This document shows, in pieces, positions 30,310 through 40,675 of a stretch of DNA of 64,000 nucleotides. Source of the DNA: Anastrepha obliqua (Eukaryota; Arthropoda; Insecta; Diptera; Tephritidae); NCBI RefSeq assembly GCF_027943255.1, contig NC_072893.1:26930001-26994000 (forward strand), in the 5' to 3' direction. How positions within the stretch are numbered: the first letter of the stretch is position 1; each line of letters begins with the position of its first letter. The notes under the pieces were generated by a model. That model saw only the letters and a list, made by a program, of their open reading frames with translations, was not told the DNA's origin and searched no databases. The translations under genes and the position numbers were made by a program.

Positions 30310-30800
30310 TTCATGGGTGGCTCGAAGTTGGACAGAAGGGCTGGTTGAGGAGTAGGCTGAGAAGAACTCAAGTTAAGGCCGACGACACACTGCTGTGTAT
30401 TTCAAGTGGAGGTAATAATAAAAGAAGCAGCTGATCGGCTCTCTAATTGGGTAACAACTGGCAGGGAATTAAACATTTACTTCGACGGCTAAGCTGCAAT
30501 TAAGACCCAAGGCTCGCTGATAGTGCGGTGAAAATTAGTTGGGGAGTATCTCACATCGCTTTTGATCACAGCATACCTTGAAAATGAGCTCATGTGAGCA
30601 CCTGGTCACTGGGTAGATGAGATAGCTAGACAGGTGACCAACTAGGTGGTTTCCACGTGACATACATGGATTGGGGTTCCCTTGACTACCTGTGGTCTGC
30701 CCCAGGAGAGGCGGACTTCACGTCAACTCGTCTAGCGCTTCCAAAGATGCGAGATCCTTCTGATCAATGGTGAATCGGAGGCGCTCGAGGTCGAACCAAG
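30310..30800 (+). pseudogene. LOA-like LINE RNase H fragment
   Basis: The broken frame reads GSKLDRRAG, FQVEV, AADRLSNWV, NIYFDG.AAIKTQGSLIV, APGHWVDEIARQ and IGVPLTTCGL. These are the RNase H blocks seen in the LOA-like copy at 54965-56690. Stops are in-frame and the catalytic YSDS is altered to YFDG. The segment downstream to about 31030 has an open frame (30820-31011) that I cannot place. Confidence 0.65.
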
Positions 30801-31239
30801 GAGCTCCAAGGAATTTTTTTTGTTTTTTGGAAGGAGGTTGAAATCAAAATGTCAGAAACATCTCAGAGGGGCCGTCGCACGAATGGCTAATTCTACCCCT
30901 GGAGCTAATTCTAACTTCTGGATAGAGCCGCCTTTATGTCCGAAGACGCAACAGGTACCTGCATCCAGGTTCCCCTCCTGCAGGCGTATGAAAGCTATAC
31001 ACCGCCGATAGTCCCAATTACTCCCACTGTGTTTATGGGTGGTTCCAAAGTAAATGAGACATCGGAAAACTTGCAGTAGTGTTATCCTAACTCACTACCG
31101 TCTTGTCTTCTGTACGATAAAGTATTAAGTGTTTCACTCAAACGTCTGTGCTTGTTGTCGGTTCGTCAGAAACTGTCCGCCTTTTCTGTTGCTGCAATTG
31201 TTGCTGAAACGCTTTGCGTTCCCAATCAATATGGCGAAG

Positions 31240-31870
31240 TCGCATCATGATCTTACCTGCGAACGTTTGCACTGTCGCTGGTTGCGCGCATATCTCGTAT
31301 GGGGGTGCTGGGGAATGGGTGATGACAGAGGGCTTGCTCCAGGATAGCTCGTTCCGCTCTAAAGCGGTCGCAACAAAAACATGACGTGCTCTGCGTTTTC
31401 GTCAGTATTCGGACAGTTTGGATAGAAAGGGCTGTTAGCTTAAAGCGGTTCAGGTATTCCTGAAAACAGCCATGTCCGCTGATCAACTGCGAAAGGTTGA
31501 TAGTCGGTGTCTCCGTGTTTTCTCATTAACCACTCATCAACACGTGGTATGCGTTTGTAGGTCCAACGTCCGCTTTGTGACTCATCCCACCGCTGCTGCC
31601 ATCGGCCTATTGTCAGCAGTCATTCAGTTGCTTTTTCTACTGGTGTAGGCCGTGTTCCTTGCCCGTTATAGAGCCGAAACATTTCATCTGCCAGGAGGTT
31701 CAGAGGTATCTTTCTTGCTATTACGCAGATTGCATCATCAGACACCGTTCTATATGCGCAAGCTACACGCAGCGCGCCTTGCCTGTGTGCCTGGGTGACT
31801 TCCCGTAGATTAGACTTTTTGGTCCCCGCCCAGACAGGCGCTGCAAAAAATCTCCAAGATATTTGGTGCC
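31240..31870 (-). pseudogene. R1-type LINE, polymerase C-terminal region
   Basis: The minus strand reads AAPVWAG, HRQGALRVACAYRTVSDDA, SGRWTYKRIPRVDEWL, HGDTDYQ and ISGHGCFQEYLNRF. The order (QR.ALRV..AYRTVS, then a GRWT..IP motif, then the SGHGCF motif and a Cys-rich end) is that of R1-group LINEs. Stops break it. A plus-strand member of the same group is at 62171-63085. From about 31870 to 32090 I see nothing I can name. Confidence 0.7.
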
Positions 31871-32089
31871 TCCTAAAACACTCAGGCTAAAAAGCCCATT
31901 GAATTTACAGCTCTGGAAGGAGTATATAACCTCTACCCTCAAGGAGGAACGTAGAAAAGTATCAGAAATAGAAATTGGACAGAATAGAGACAGAGGCAAA
32001 GGTATATTATCATAGTTAGACCTGTGAAAATTTTCTTGACTCTTTGGCTAATCTGTAAATATCTGCCAGTTTTGAATATTACATATTAC

Positions 32090-32394
32090 ACATTCTCACG
32101 ATATCGGAACCCAAAACTCGCAGCCGTGCTCTAGCAAAGGCCGGACACTCACAGAAAAAGTGCTCAGTGCTACCCGCCTCCTTCAAGCAAGACAGGCACA
32201 TAGGATCCTCAATGATTCCAATGGTGTTCATATGCGGACCCTATGGATTGTGTCCTGTCATAATACCGACCATCAACCCTTCCTTCCAAGTTTTAGTAGA
32301 AGGTTTGACAGTTGTCTGTTCGGGCTTGTCGCAAAGCAGTTTGCAGTTCTGCAGCGTTCTAGACCGGACCATCGCTCTTTAGATTGTAGATTGC
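32090..32394 (-). pseudogene. LINE C-terminal Cys/His fragment
   Basis: The minus-strand frame reads CLSCLKEAGSTEHFLCECPA followed by FARARLRVLGSDIV. It matches the C-x2-C ... H-x-x-x-C finger that closes many fly LINE ORF2 proteins (compare CRSC ... RHLLCEC in the intact LINE). It is a short, broken piece and its clade is not resolved. Confidence 0.6.
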
Positions 32395-32440
32395 CTACAT
32401 AATCGCTGTTCCAATTCATGCTTCGTGAGGGAACTTTTAT

Positions 32441-33843
32441 ATATTGTATATAATATAAGAATGAATGTTTGTCTGTATGTCATCAATGAACTCAAAAACT
32501 ACTGGACCGATTTTTATAAAAATTTGTATATATATGTATTTTTCCGTGGAGAAGGTTTGTAGAATATGCTCGTTGATGCCAATCGCCATCGGATGGCGCT
32601 GCAGAGTAGCAACTTCTGCCCCATTCAACCGCATTGCGTTTGACAAATTTGGCAACCATACGATCACAAAATAATATTGCACTGGCTATTGCATCATCTG
32701 GAATTGCGGCAACTCTTTTGGATGGTGGCCGAACAGCGCATTCAGCAAAAACTGTGGAATGGGAAAAGTACTCCAAACGTGTCAAATTGTCATATGGGAC
32801 GAATGTACAATGTCTCACAAGAAAGCATTGGAAGCGCTTGATCGTACTCTGCGAGATTTGAGAGGAAACAGACGGATCTTCGGTGGCGCACTCATTTTAA
32901 TGTCTGGTGATTTTCGACAAACACTGTTCATTATACCACTTCAACACCCGCTGATGAACTTAATGCATGTCTTAAATCATCAATTCTATGGCGTCATTTA
33001 TAGAAATTCACTTTGAAAACTAAGATGCGTGTACAACTACAACGGGATGCATCGCGTGGAAATTTTGTGGAAAACAATTATTGGATATTGGAAATGGGCG
33101 AATGGAAATTGATGAATCTACACAATGTATCACCCTTCCAGAAAATTTCTGTAAGATCACAAAAAGCATCGACGAATTGGTGCAAACATTGCACAAAACT
33201 ACAAAAACCATCAGTGACTCAGTACGCGTGTTATCTTTGTAGCCAAAAACATCGATGTCAATACCATAAACGTCACCATTCAGCATGGAATACCCAGTGA
33301 AACGACAACATATAAGTCCATCGATACTGTGGAGAATGAACACGAGGTTGTCAACGATCCAACTGAATTCTTGATTTCTTTATCGAGGCAAACATTTTGA
33401 CTGGAAAATTCAAAGGTGAAGATGTACTGTTGTTACATATCCCAATGATCCCGACAGATATGCCATTTGAATTCAAACTTTTACAGTTCCCCGTGCGACT
33501 CGCTTTCACAATGACTATGAACAAAGCACAAGGACAATCGTTACAAGTGTTTGGATTAAATTTGGAGAATCCATGCTTCTCACATGGGCAGCTCTATGTG
33601 GCTTGCTCACGTGTCGGAAAACTTTCTGATTTATTCGTCTACGCACCAGATGGAAAAACAAGAGCACTTCAAGAAACATCGAATGAAACTAAACTTTGTA
33701 ATGTCACAATTTTTTCGAAATAAACAAAATCAATAAAATGGTGTAGGATGAATTGAATATTTGTGTACTGATTTTTCTTTAAAGTTATTTTTCTTAAATT
33801 TATTTTAGTTGTTGGCGTAGCAACACGCGCCGGGTACAGCTAG
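32441..33843 (+). mobile_element. Helitron with helicase remnants, inside a SINE tail
   Basis: The 3' end is clear: GGCGTAGCAACACGCGCC, a short GC hairpin, then GGGTACAGCTAG at 33843 followed by T. The 5' end is an AT-rich start with AATGTTTGTCTG and CTCAAAAACTACTGGACCGA at about 32486-32505. This is the same 5' motif as in the Helitron at 17.1 kb, though the TC terminus is not distinct. It lies in the TA-rich tail of a minus-strand SINE, a natural A|T target. A degraded Pif1-like helicase is the only coding trace. Confidence 0.75.
32670..33723 (+). pseudogene. Helitron Pif1-like helicase, C-terminal fragment
   Basis: Helitron helicases unwind DNA during rolling-circle transposition. Visible parts are IASSGIAATLLDGGRTAHSA, the Walker B region (VIWDECTMSHKKALEALD) and motif III-like ALILMSGDFRQTL. 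Near the end are NILTGKFKGEDVLL, AFTMTMNKAQGQSLQVFGLN and the motif VI segment QLYVACSRVGK. Frames shift at about 32760, 33010 and 33300, and codons between EFLISL and NILTGKF are deleted. The Walker A motif and the Rep nuclease domain are absent. It is non-functional. Confidence 0.85.
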
Positions 33844-34156
33844 TATATATTTATATATATAATTAGCGGGTACACCCTTTATGGGTGTTTGGTTGAGCTC
33901 CTTCTTCTAGTTGTGGTGTGCGTTTTGATGTTGCTCCACAAATGGAGGGCCCACCCCGAACGGCAAATATTTTTTATGAGGAGCTTCTTCATGGTAAAAA
34001 TACAGTCGTAAGTTTGCCATTGCCTGCCGAGGGGCGACCGCTATTAGAAAAATGTTTTTCTTAATTTTTGGTGTTTCACCGAGATTCGAACCTACGTTCT
34101 CTCTATGAATTCCGAATGGTAGTCACGCACCAACCCATTCGGCTACAGCCACCGTC
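33844..34156 (-). repeat. tRNA-derived SINE copy split by the Helitron
   Basis: Minus strand: the head GACGGTGGCTGTAGCCGAAT starts at 34156 and box B is intact (GTAGGTTCGAATCTCGG). The body has AGCGGTCGCCCCTCGGCAGG, and the end is GGGTGTACCCGCTAATTATA with a TA tail. Flanking duplications GAGGGAACTTTTA are at 34157-34169 and at 32427-32439, beyond the Helitron, so the Helitron sits in this SINE's tail. It is one of the best copies for defining the SINE 5' end. Confidence 0.85.
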
Positions 34157-34410
34157 GAGGGAACTTTTAAGGCTAACAAATCCGCAACTCCCAAATTTGG
34201 TAGGTGTCCTTTCCGAACTTTGCTCAAAAGGCACTCGCACGTTGAGACTTGGCATTAGTCCATTTTGCAGCAGTTATCTGACCAATGAGGTGGAATCATC
34301 TCAGCACCTTCTCCTCAACTGTCGTGATCTGAGGGGTTAAGATTTTTACGTATTGGCTCTCATTTTTTTGCTGCGCTGGAGAAGTTTATCTACCTGATGA
34401 ATTTCAACCA

Positions 34411-35289
34411 TAGGAAAAATATGTTTTATTACAAAGTTGTTTTAATTAACAGAATTTTTTTCAAAAACAAAGATTTACCGAATTAAAAACATGCATTGGC
34501 ATGACTCATGCGCTTATTCTCGCAAACTATCTTTGAAACTGATGTATGTACGAGGGTATACAAATGAATTGCAGTATATGCGTATGAACGTTCGTTAGGG
34601 TTGTGTCACCTCTTTTTTGTGTGCGGCTGTGCGTGTGTATGTATGTGTTTAAGTGCATATTCGTGTCTCACATTGCCTCCTGACCTATTTTCGCAGTCAG
34701 CCAGCTATACAGCTACCAGCCACCAGCCACCAGTCACCAACTACCAGCTTCTCAGCTCAACGCCTACGCAATCAAATGCATCCCCGGGAATGTGCAACAC
34801 ATTGAGCATTTTCGCTTTGCACACAGCCAACCTCACATCTCGCACCACTTGTCTCTGTCCCACACACCTTCCTGCATCGCTTACTTCATTCATTCGCTGT
34901 TGTGTACCGTTCGATGCTGCTGCATTCGGTGTTTTTGCTATTGCATTGCCTTTCACATAATTTTGCGTCAATTCCGTTTTGCGGCACCGCCTTTGGCAAT
35001 TTCGTTATAGGATTTGTTGTTATTTCTTGCTTGTTGCCAAACCATTGTGTGAGATTTCTAAGTTTGATATGAAAAATTGAATAGCATAATAAAAACAAAA
35101 ACAAAAACAAAAAAAAGCACAATACATAATTTCATTTTCCGGCGCCGTTGTGGAAATGATTTCAAGAGCGGATTTTGCTAGAAGACAATTTAAGTTAAGG
35201 TAAAACTAATAAAAAACGTTATTTGGTTTATATGAGGCATGCAATTTGTTGCCGTTTTTCAGATAAGGTGCTTTTTTGAAATTATTTTA
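34411..35289. other. No gene seen
   Basis: Sequence of mixed composition with TGTGTGTATGTATG words at 34630-34650 and an ACC/CAG-rich stretch near 34700-34745 that gives Ser/Thr-rich frames. Overlapping frames on both strands at 34600-35120 do not resemble known proteins. Confidence 0.4.
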
Positions 35290-35291
35290 TA

Positions 35292-35657
35292 CAGTCACTC
35301 GCACCTTATTTGATACAGAGACGATTGTTTTGTTTTGGCTGTTCTATATTTCGTAATATTTTGCGAAAATGAAAAAAAAAACAGATTATGCAGATATTTT
35401 ATTTATTTTTTTTTATTTCTTAACGTAAAATACAAAAAAGTGTCGACTTATTTCACTACATATATAATTGGTGCGTACACCCGTTTTGGGTGTTCGGCCG
35501 AGCTCCTCCTCGTATTTATGGTGTGCGCCTTGATGTTGTTCCACAAATGGAGGGACCTACAGTTTCAAGCCGACTCCGAACGGCAGATTTTTTTATGAGG
35601 AGCTTTTTCATTGCAATTCAAAAAAAGTATCTGTATCAAATTAGGTGTGAGTGACTG
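35292..35657. mobile_element. Small Tc1-type MITE containing a SINE
   Basis: The ends CAGTCACTCGCACCTTATTT and, inverted, CAGTCACTCACACCTAATTT continue into GATACAGA(G/T)AC, giving inverted repeats of about 32 bp with four mismatches. TA flanks both sides (35290-35291, 35658-35659). A truncated SINE (35466-35616) lies inside; without it the element is about 215 bp. No transposase is encoded. Confidence 0.8.
35466..35616 (-). repeat. 5'-truncated SINE inside a MITE
   Basis: The minus-strand copy starts at ATGAAAAAGCTCCTCATAAA and runs through CCGTTCGGAGTCGGCTTGAA to GGGTGTACGCACCAATTATA. The tRNA-like head is absent. It interrupts the MITE at 35292-35657 and is therefore younger. Confidence 0.75.
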
Positions 35658-35659
35658 TA

Positions 35660-36925
35660 TGTATCCCGTGAGGAGTTGCCTGATCTCCCATCGGGCGCGT
35701 GCCAGGTGGTGGTTAGGGAAGTCCTGGCATCACGCGAGTGGCTTTCCCTGATGGGGTAGGTTCAACACTCGTGTGATGACTCAAAGTAAGCATAGAATCA
35801 AGGTGCCATCCGCGAACCAAACTGGCTAGGGAGGAGTCCCGAATAAAAAGCATCCTTTGTAATGGACAACATAAAGGATATTACTCCAGGTGGTGGCCAC
35901 ACAAGTGGCAGTCCACCCGCTTCGGTGGCAGGGGCATAGATTCTGGAGGCCCCAACCATTACCAAAGTCTCTCAGCTTTATGAGCGATAGCGCATCCTGG
36001 AGGAGACGGGGGTTGCTATCGCAATCTCCTCTTCTTCAAAGACTGAAAAACGTTTCCCAGTTTCGGAGGGCCTGAGTTGTGAGATCTCTTCGGTGGCGGC
36101 ACGACCTCCCAAAGAAGCCGGGAAATCGAGTCAAATGATTTGCATACTTTACCACCAGTTTGGTAATTTTTCACTTTGCATGGAAAATACCACTCTTCAT
36201 TTGACTTGTCGAAATCTATTCGTGAAGAGCGTGGCAAGGAGGGAGAGAAAAAAGCGGCGGGCAAGGCTCATGCGGGAGAAATCCTCTTCTTCTGCGTGTG
36301 TGTCTTCCAAAAGATCTCGATCGGCGGAAGTGACACCCACGGAAGCTACCGAGTCCTCGGTGGGCAGGGGCGCTCCCAAGCTGTCTCGCTCTCGAGGTAA
36401 GCGGAGAAGGACGGTGGCTGAAAGCAGTACACCTCCCTGCCCAGCAGCTCCTGCTAATGGCCGAACCACGACTCCCAAGGTACGAGCGCGGCCTTACGCC
36501 AGTTAATGTGGCGCGAAAAGGTTCTGCTGAGCCACGTCCCTATCGTCGCCTCGACAAAAAGTCCAGCACAGCTGTCTGCACGGCGAAATTTTCGTCAGTG
36601 GACAATGGGGAGCTGAATTTTTGCCCAAGCACATCCAAGAGAAGGCTGCTGGCCCACGAGCTGTAGCTATGATTGGAAAACTGGGGCCTGACCATCAGCT
36701 GACGGATGCAGAAATCAAATACTGCAAAAGTCGACTGATGCGTCAGGTTATTGCCTCCGGTTCTGAAGCCAACGCGAAGGGCTATGAGACAAAGGACGGC
36801 ACCATAAGGGTGACGTGCTCTCTGGCCAACTTCGAGTGGATCAAGAACGTAGTCAATAACGTGCTCCCATGGGTACCCCTCGCTTCGCGGTCTACAGCGG
36901 TCTTACCCCAATGCGATCCCTGACT
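35660..36925 (+). pseudogene. LOA-like LINE 5' end and ORF1, degraded
   Basis: After a GC-richer 5' UTR, the ATG at 35862 begins MDNIKDITPGGGHTSGSPPA. Broken frames continue through a Lys/Arg/Ser-rich stretch (KRSRSAEVTPTEATESS, SRSRGKRRRTVAESS) to QEKAAGPRAVAMIGKLGPDH and GTIRVTCSLANFEWIKNVV near 36800. The layout (disordered basic N-terminus, then a compact domain with an Ile-x-Val-x-Cys strand) parallels ORF1 of the intact LINE at 11.2-12.6 kb. At least two frameshifts and a stop at 36506 break it. A 100-bp micro-MITE-like repeat lies inside the coding region at 36126-36226. Confidence 0.6.
36126..36226 (+). repeat. Micro-MITE-like repeat, copy 2
   Basis: This matches 30115-30215: GAGTCAAATGATTTGCATAC, TTTACCACCAGTTTGGTAAT, CTTTGCATGGAAA and CTTCATTTGACTTG. 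Inverted ends AGTCAAATGA / TCATTTGACT are conserved. It keeps the surrounding ORF1-like frame open (about 33 codons). Confidence 0.6.
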
Positions 36926-37485
36926 TACTGCTTCCTTAGCCAAGATGGGAAGGAGTCTGTTTGCCGGTAGACTAAGGAACAGTACAATAAAATGCCTTCG
37001 GGTATAGAGAATATTGAAAAACTGCGCTAAGAATCCTATTTCTAGGTGGCGCATATAGTTTGGCGTGCTTGGAGGTAGAAAATGATTTGTTTTTAGAGAG
37101 AATCGCAAAGTTTCTGTACTGGCACAAATCTAGCAACACCCCATATCTGAGCACCCTAAAACATTATCGACCTGGACGTAAATTAGAACATTTTCAATTT
37201 TTTGGAAATATTTTTCCTCGGATTGTTTATGTATTTCAGCCACGTAGCATTTATTGCAAGTTTAATCTCTGAAAGTTTTTTATCCAAATGTTTTATGTAA
37301 CTGAGTTTAGAGTTTAACATAATTCCAAGATTTTTATATTCATTCACGATTTGAAGGGGAACACTACCGTGAAACCAATGAGAGCCAGCAGGAATACTTG
37401 GGCATTCTCTGAAAACCATAACTTTAGATTTTATCAGATTATGGACAACTATACGAAGCATGCGCCAGACTCGGTAAGCCATCAA
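36926..37485 (-). pseudogene. LINE polymerase fragment (post-catalytic region)
   Basis: The minus strand reads NLIKSKVMVFRECP, HWFHGSVPLQIVNEYKNLGI, KLSEIKLAINATWLKYI and, in another frame, FLPPSTPNYMRHLEIGF. The KSKVMVF and EYKNLGI blocks are the region just after the catalytic YADD in LINE reverse transcriptases, and the STPNYMLHLE-like block follows further on. The YADD itself is outside the piece. Clade not resolved. Confidence 0.6.
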
Positions 37486-38035
37486 CCGTTTGGTGCAGCC
37501 TATGGGCTGGAGGAATCATCGGAGCTGGAGGAATCATTGGCGCATATTTCTTCAAAGACGAGCCTGGCGCCAATGTAACAGTGAATGGCGAACCCAATCG
37601 CGCCACGATAAACGATTTTTTAATACCGGAAATTGAAGCCCGCAGTCTTTACAATATTTTGTTCCAACAGGACGGCGCTACTTGCAATATAGCCCGCGAA
37701 ACAATGGATTAACAGAGTCGTCGTTTCTGTGGGCAATTTTTCCCCCGTCTCGGACCAGTGGATTGGTCACCAAAATCATGTGATATCACACATTTAGACT
37801 CTTATTGTGGGAGTATGTTAAGGTTTGCAAAGTCTTAATGCTTTGTGGATAAACCTCAAGCTTCGATTAAGGCATTGGACGCCAACATTACTAAAGCTAT
37901 TCACGAGATACCGAACGAAGTCCTCGAGCGAGTCATTCAGAATTTGTGTTTACGGATAGCCGAATTACGGCGCAGTTGCGGCCAACATTTGAAAGGAAGT
38001 ATCTTTAGAAAATAAATAACTTGAATGGTTCCACA
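37486..38035 (+). pseudogene. rosa-like (DD41D) transposase, C-terminal part
   Basis: The frame reads GAYFFKDEPGANVTVNGEPN, FLIPEIEARSLYNILFQQDG, ATCNIARETMD, then a stop, LGPVDWSPKSCDITHLDSY and KPQASIKALDANITKAIHEI. In this group the second and third catalytic Asp are QQDGA and ITPLDY, about 41 residues apart, as in rosa elements first known from Ceratitis. Here the third block reads THLDSY. Several stops and the missing N-terminal half show it is dead. No inverted repeats were found. Confidence 0.65.
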
Positions 38036-38071
38036 CAAAAATAATAAAGATTGCTCAATCAATTTGATATT

Positions 38072-38417
38072 TGTGGTTTTATTTTAGTTTTAATTTTGGA
38101 CATCGCGAAAGCTTTTGACAGAGTATGGCACAAAGGACTTCTATATAAGCTAAAAAACATTTTACCACTTAACATATTTAATATCCTTAAAAGCTACACG
38201 ACTGATCGACACTTCTTCATAACATACGACGATGTGTGCTCTGTTATCTTGACGACGTCAGCTGGAGTACCTCAAGGAAGCGTACTGGGCCCCATACTAT
38301 ACTTAGTATACACAGCAGATATACCAACGCCAACTACTCGAGGATCAATGATAGCTACATTTGCAGACGACACAGTTTTAATGTCAGCTAACCCCAATGA
38401 AGAAGCAGCAACAAAAA
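38072..38417 (+). pseudogene. Jockey-type reverse-transcriptase fragment
   Basis: This open stretch of about 115 codons begins in the catalytic palm: LDIAKAFDRVWHKGLLYKL, ILKSYTTDRHFFITYDD, SAGVPQGSVLGPILYLVYTA, then TFADDTVLMSANPNEEAAT with the catalytic FADD. All three catalytic acidic residues are visible and the frame is undamaged, but both ends are cut. At 38418 it joins a minus-strand RTE fragment directly. Confidence 0.85.
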
Positions 38418-40675
38418 CACTCCAAGCGTCGCTTCATCGGATGTTGTCATTGTCCAAGCTTCTGCGCCATACGTTAGGACGGGCATGATGAGAGTCTTGT
38501 AGAGGGTGAGTTATGTTCGTCGAGAAAGGACTTTGATACTCAATGACCTACTTAGTCCAAAGTAGCTCTTGTTGGCAAGAGAGATTCTACCTTGGATTTC
38601 AGGGCTGACATTGTTATCTGTGTTAATGCTGGTTCCTAAGTATACGAAGCCCTTTACAACCTCGAAATTATAACTGCCAACAGTGACATGGGTGCCGATA
38701 TGCAAGTGCGCCGACTGTTTGTTTGCTGACAGGAGGTACTTCGTTTGGTCCTCGTTCACCACCAGACCCATTCGCTTTGCCTCTTTATCCAGTTTGGAGA
38801 AGGCAGAACTAACAGCGCGGTTGTTAAGGCCAATGATGTCAATATCATCGGCATACGCCAGCAATTGTACGCTCTTAAAAAATTGGGCCTGAGCGATTAA
38901 GTTTTGCGGCTCGTACGATCGCCTCCAACATCAGGTTAAAGAAGTCACACGACAGCGAGTCAGCCTATCTGAAACCTCGTTTGGTATCAAACGGCTCGGG
39001 AAGGTCCTTCCCAATTCAGACGGCGCTGCTGGTGTTGAGCAACGTCATCTTACATAGCCGTATTAGTTTTGCGAGGATACCAAATTCAGACATCGCGGCA
39101 TACAAGTAACTCTTGTGCGTACTGTCGAATGCAGCTTTGATGTCGACGAAAAGATGTGTGTGTCGATTCTCCTTTCATGGGTCTTTTCCAAGATTTGGCG
39201 TATTGTGAATATTTGGTCGATGGCAGACTTTCCAGGCCTAAAGCCAATCAGTTGGTTGACGGTGGGCTTCAGCCTTTCACACAATGCGCTCGCTAGAACC
39301 TTCTAGGCGATATTAAGAAGACTAATCAAGATTAATCCCGCGTTAATTGGCACCAATTGCAGGATCGCCCTTCTTATGGATTGGGCAGAGCACACTTAAA
39401 TTCCAATCGGCAGGCATGCTTTCATCCGACCATATTTTGCATAGGAGCTGATGCATGCACCTTACCAGCTCCTCGCCGCCATGTTTGAATAGCTCAGCCG
39501 ACAGTCCGTCGACGCCCGCGGCTTTACTGTTCTTTAGCCGCGTTAGCGCTATTCTCACCTTGTCATGGTCGGGTAGCGGAACGACAGTTCCGTTGTCGAC
39601 GATTGGGGTATCGGGATCTTCACATTCTCTGTGACATGCGCAGCTGTCACTATTTAGTAGGTTCGAGACGTGTTCCCTTCATAATTTAAGATTGCTCTGG
39701 ATGTCAGTCACCAGTTCGCCGTCTTTGTTCTTACGGGAAAACGCCACGGTCTTGAAACCTTCTGTAAGCCGCCGAACTTTCTGGTAGAATTTTTGGGCGT
39801 TGTTCCTATTGGCCAGCATCTCAAGCTTCTTGCATACATTTCTCTTCCTTTTTTAGCTCTCGGTAGCGATCCCACATGGCTCGCGTTGCGCTCGATCGCA
39901 GCGTGGCTCTATAGGCAGCATCTTTTCTTTCGGCGGCAGCATGACATTCCTTGTCGTGCCAACTGTTTTTTCGGGCTCGCCGGAATCCGATTTCTTCTTC
40001 GGCGGCGGTACGTAGAGAACAAGAAATGTTGCTCCATTGCTCGTGCATGCAGGTTTGTTGGGCAGTACTCTCTGAGAGCAGGAGTGAGAGTCGAGTGGCG
40101 AATCTTCTGGCTGTCTGTTGTGATTGCAGCTTTTCGATGTCGAACATTCTTTGCGTAGGTAGATGTACGTTTTTTGCTGCACAGAGGCGTGTGCGCAGCT
40201 TGGCTGCAACAAGGTAATGATCCGAGTCGATGTTGGACAGAGGACAGCCAGGTAGCTTGGTGGATCTTTTTATGCTGGAATCTGGTGCTGCAGACTACCA
40301 TGTTTCGGGCCCCGGCGAAGTTGATCAGCCTCTGTCCGTTACCGGACGTTTCGTTATGCAGGCTGAATTTTCCGACTGTGGGACCAAAAATTCCCTCCTA
40401 GCCCACCCTGGCGTTGAAGTCGCCAAGCACGATTTTTATGTCGTGGCGGGGGCAGGGCTCATAGGAACGTTCCAAGCGCTCATAGAAAGAATCTTTGGTC
40501 GCATCGTCGTTCTCTTCCGTCGGGGCGTGGGCGCAAATTAGCGATATGTTAAAAAATCGCGCTTTGATGCGGATTATTGTGAGACGCTCGTCCAGCGGAG
40601 TGAACGACAATACTTGCTACCAAAGACAATAATGTTCTCTCCCAAAGGGAAGGGACATTTTAATTCCAAACCCTA
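38418..40675 (-). pseudogene. RTE-type LINE, endonuclease to RT, degraded
   Basis: On the minus strand from 40675: endonuclease blocks (PLDERLTIIRIKA, SLICAHAPTEENDDATKDSF, IKIVLGDFNARVG), a linker, then RT blocks RLKNSKAAGVDGLSAELFK, WNLSVLCPIHKKGD, GFRPGKSAIDQIFTIRQIL, MLAYADDIDIIGLN and FVYLGTSIN. It ends in SRRT and the complement of the region at 3160-3260. The first endonuclease Glu and the SDH motif cannot be confirmed. Frames shift in at least four places. The 3' end is missing at the junction with the jockey fragment, which is unusual for a LINE and points to later rearrangement. Confidence 0.8.

Larger units (their letters stand above)
32395..34410 (+). pseudogene. LOA-like LINE C-terminal fragment, split by a SINE plus Helitron
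   Basis: Reading up to the duplication and then on from 34170 gives RCSNSCFVRELLRLTNPQLP and NLVGVLSELC in one frame, so the block 32440-34169 is an insertion. The fragment continues RLGISPFCSSYLTNEVESSQ and HLLLNC, the C-terminal finger region of the LOA-like LINE also seen at 56340-56460. The inserted material brings a 13-bp duplication, GAGGGAACTTTTA, at 32427-32439 and 34157-34169. Confidence 0.75.

Noticed and set aside
34601..34971. Overlapping plus and minus frames of 76-119 residues
   Set aside because: They are low-complexity (Ser/Thr/His-rich) and lie on top of each other; nothing suggests that either is coding.
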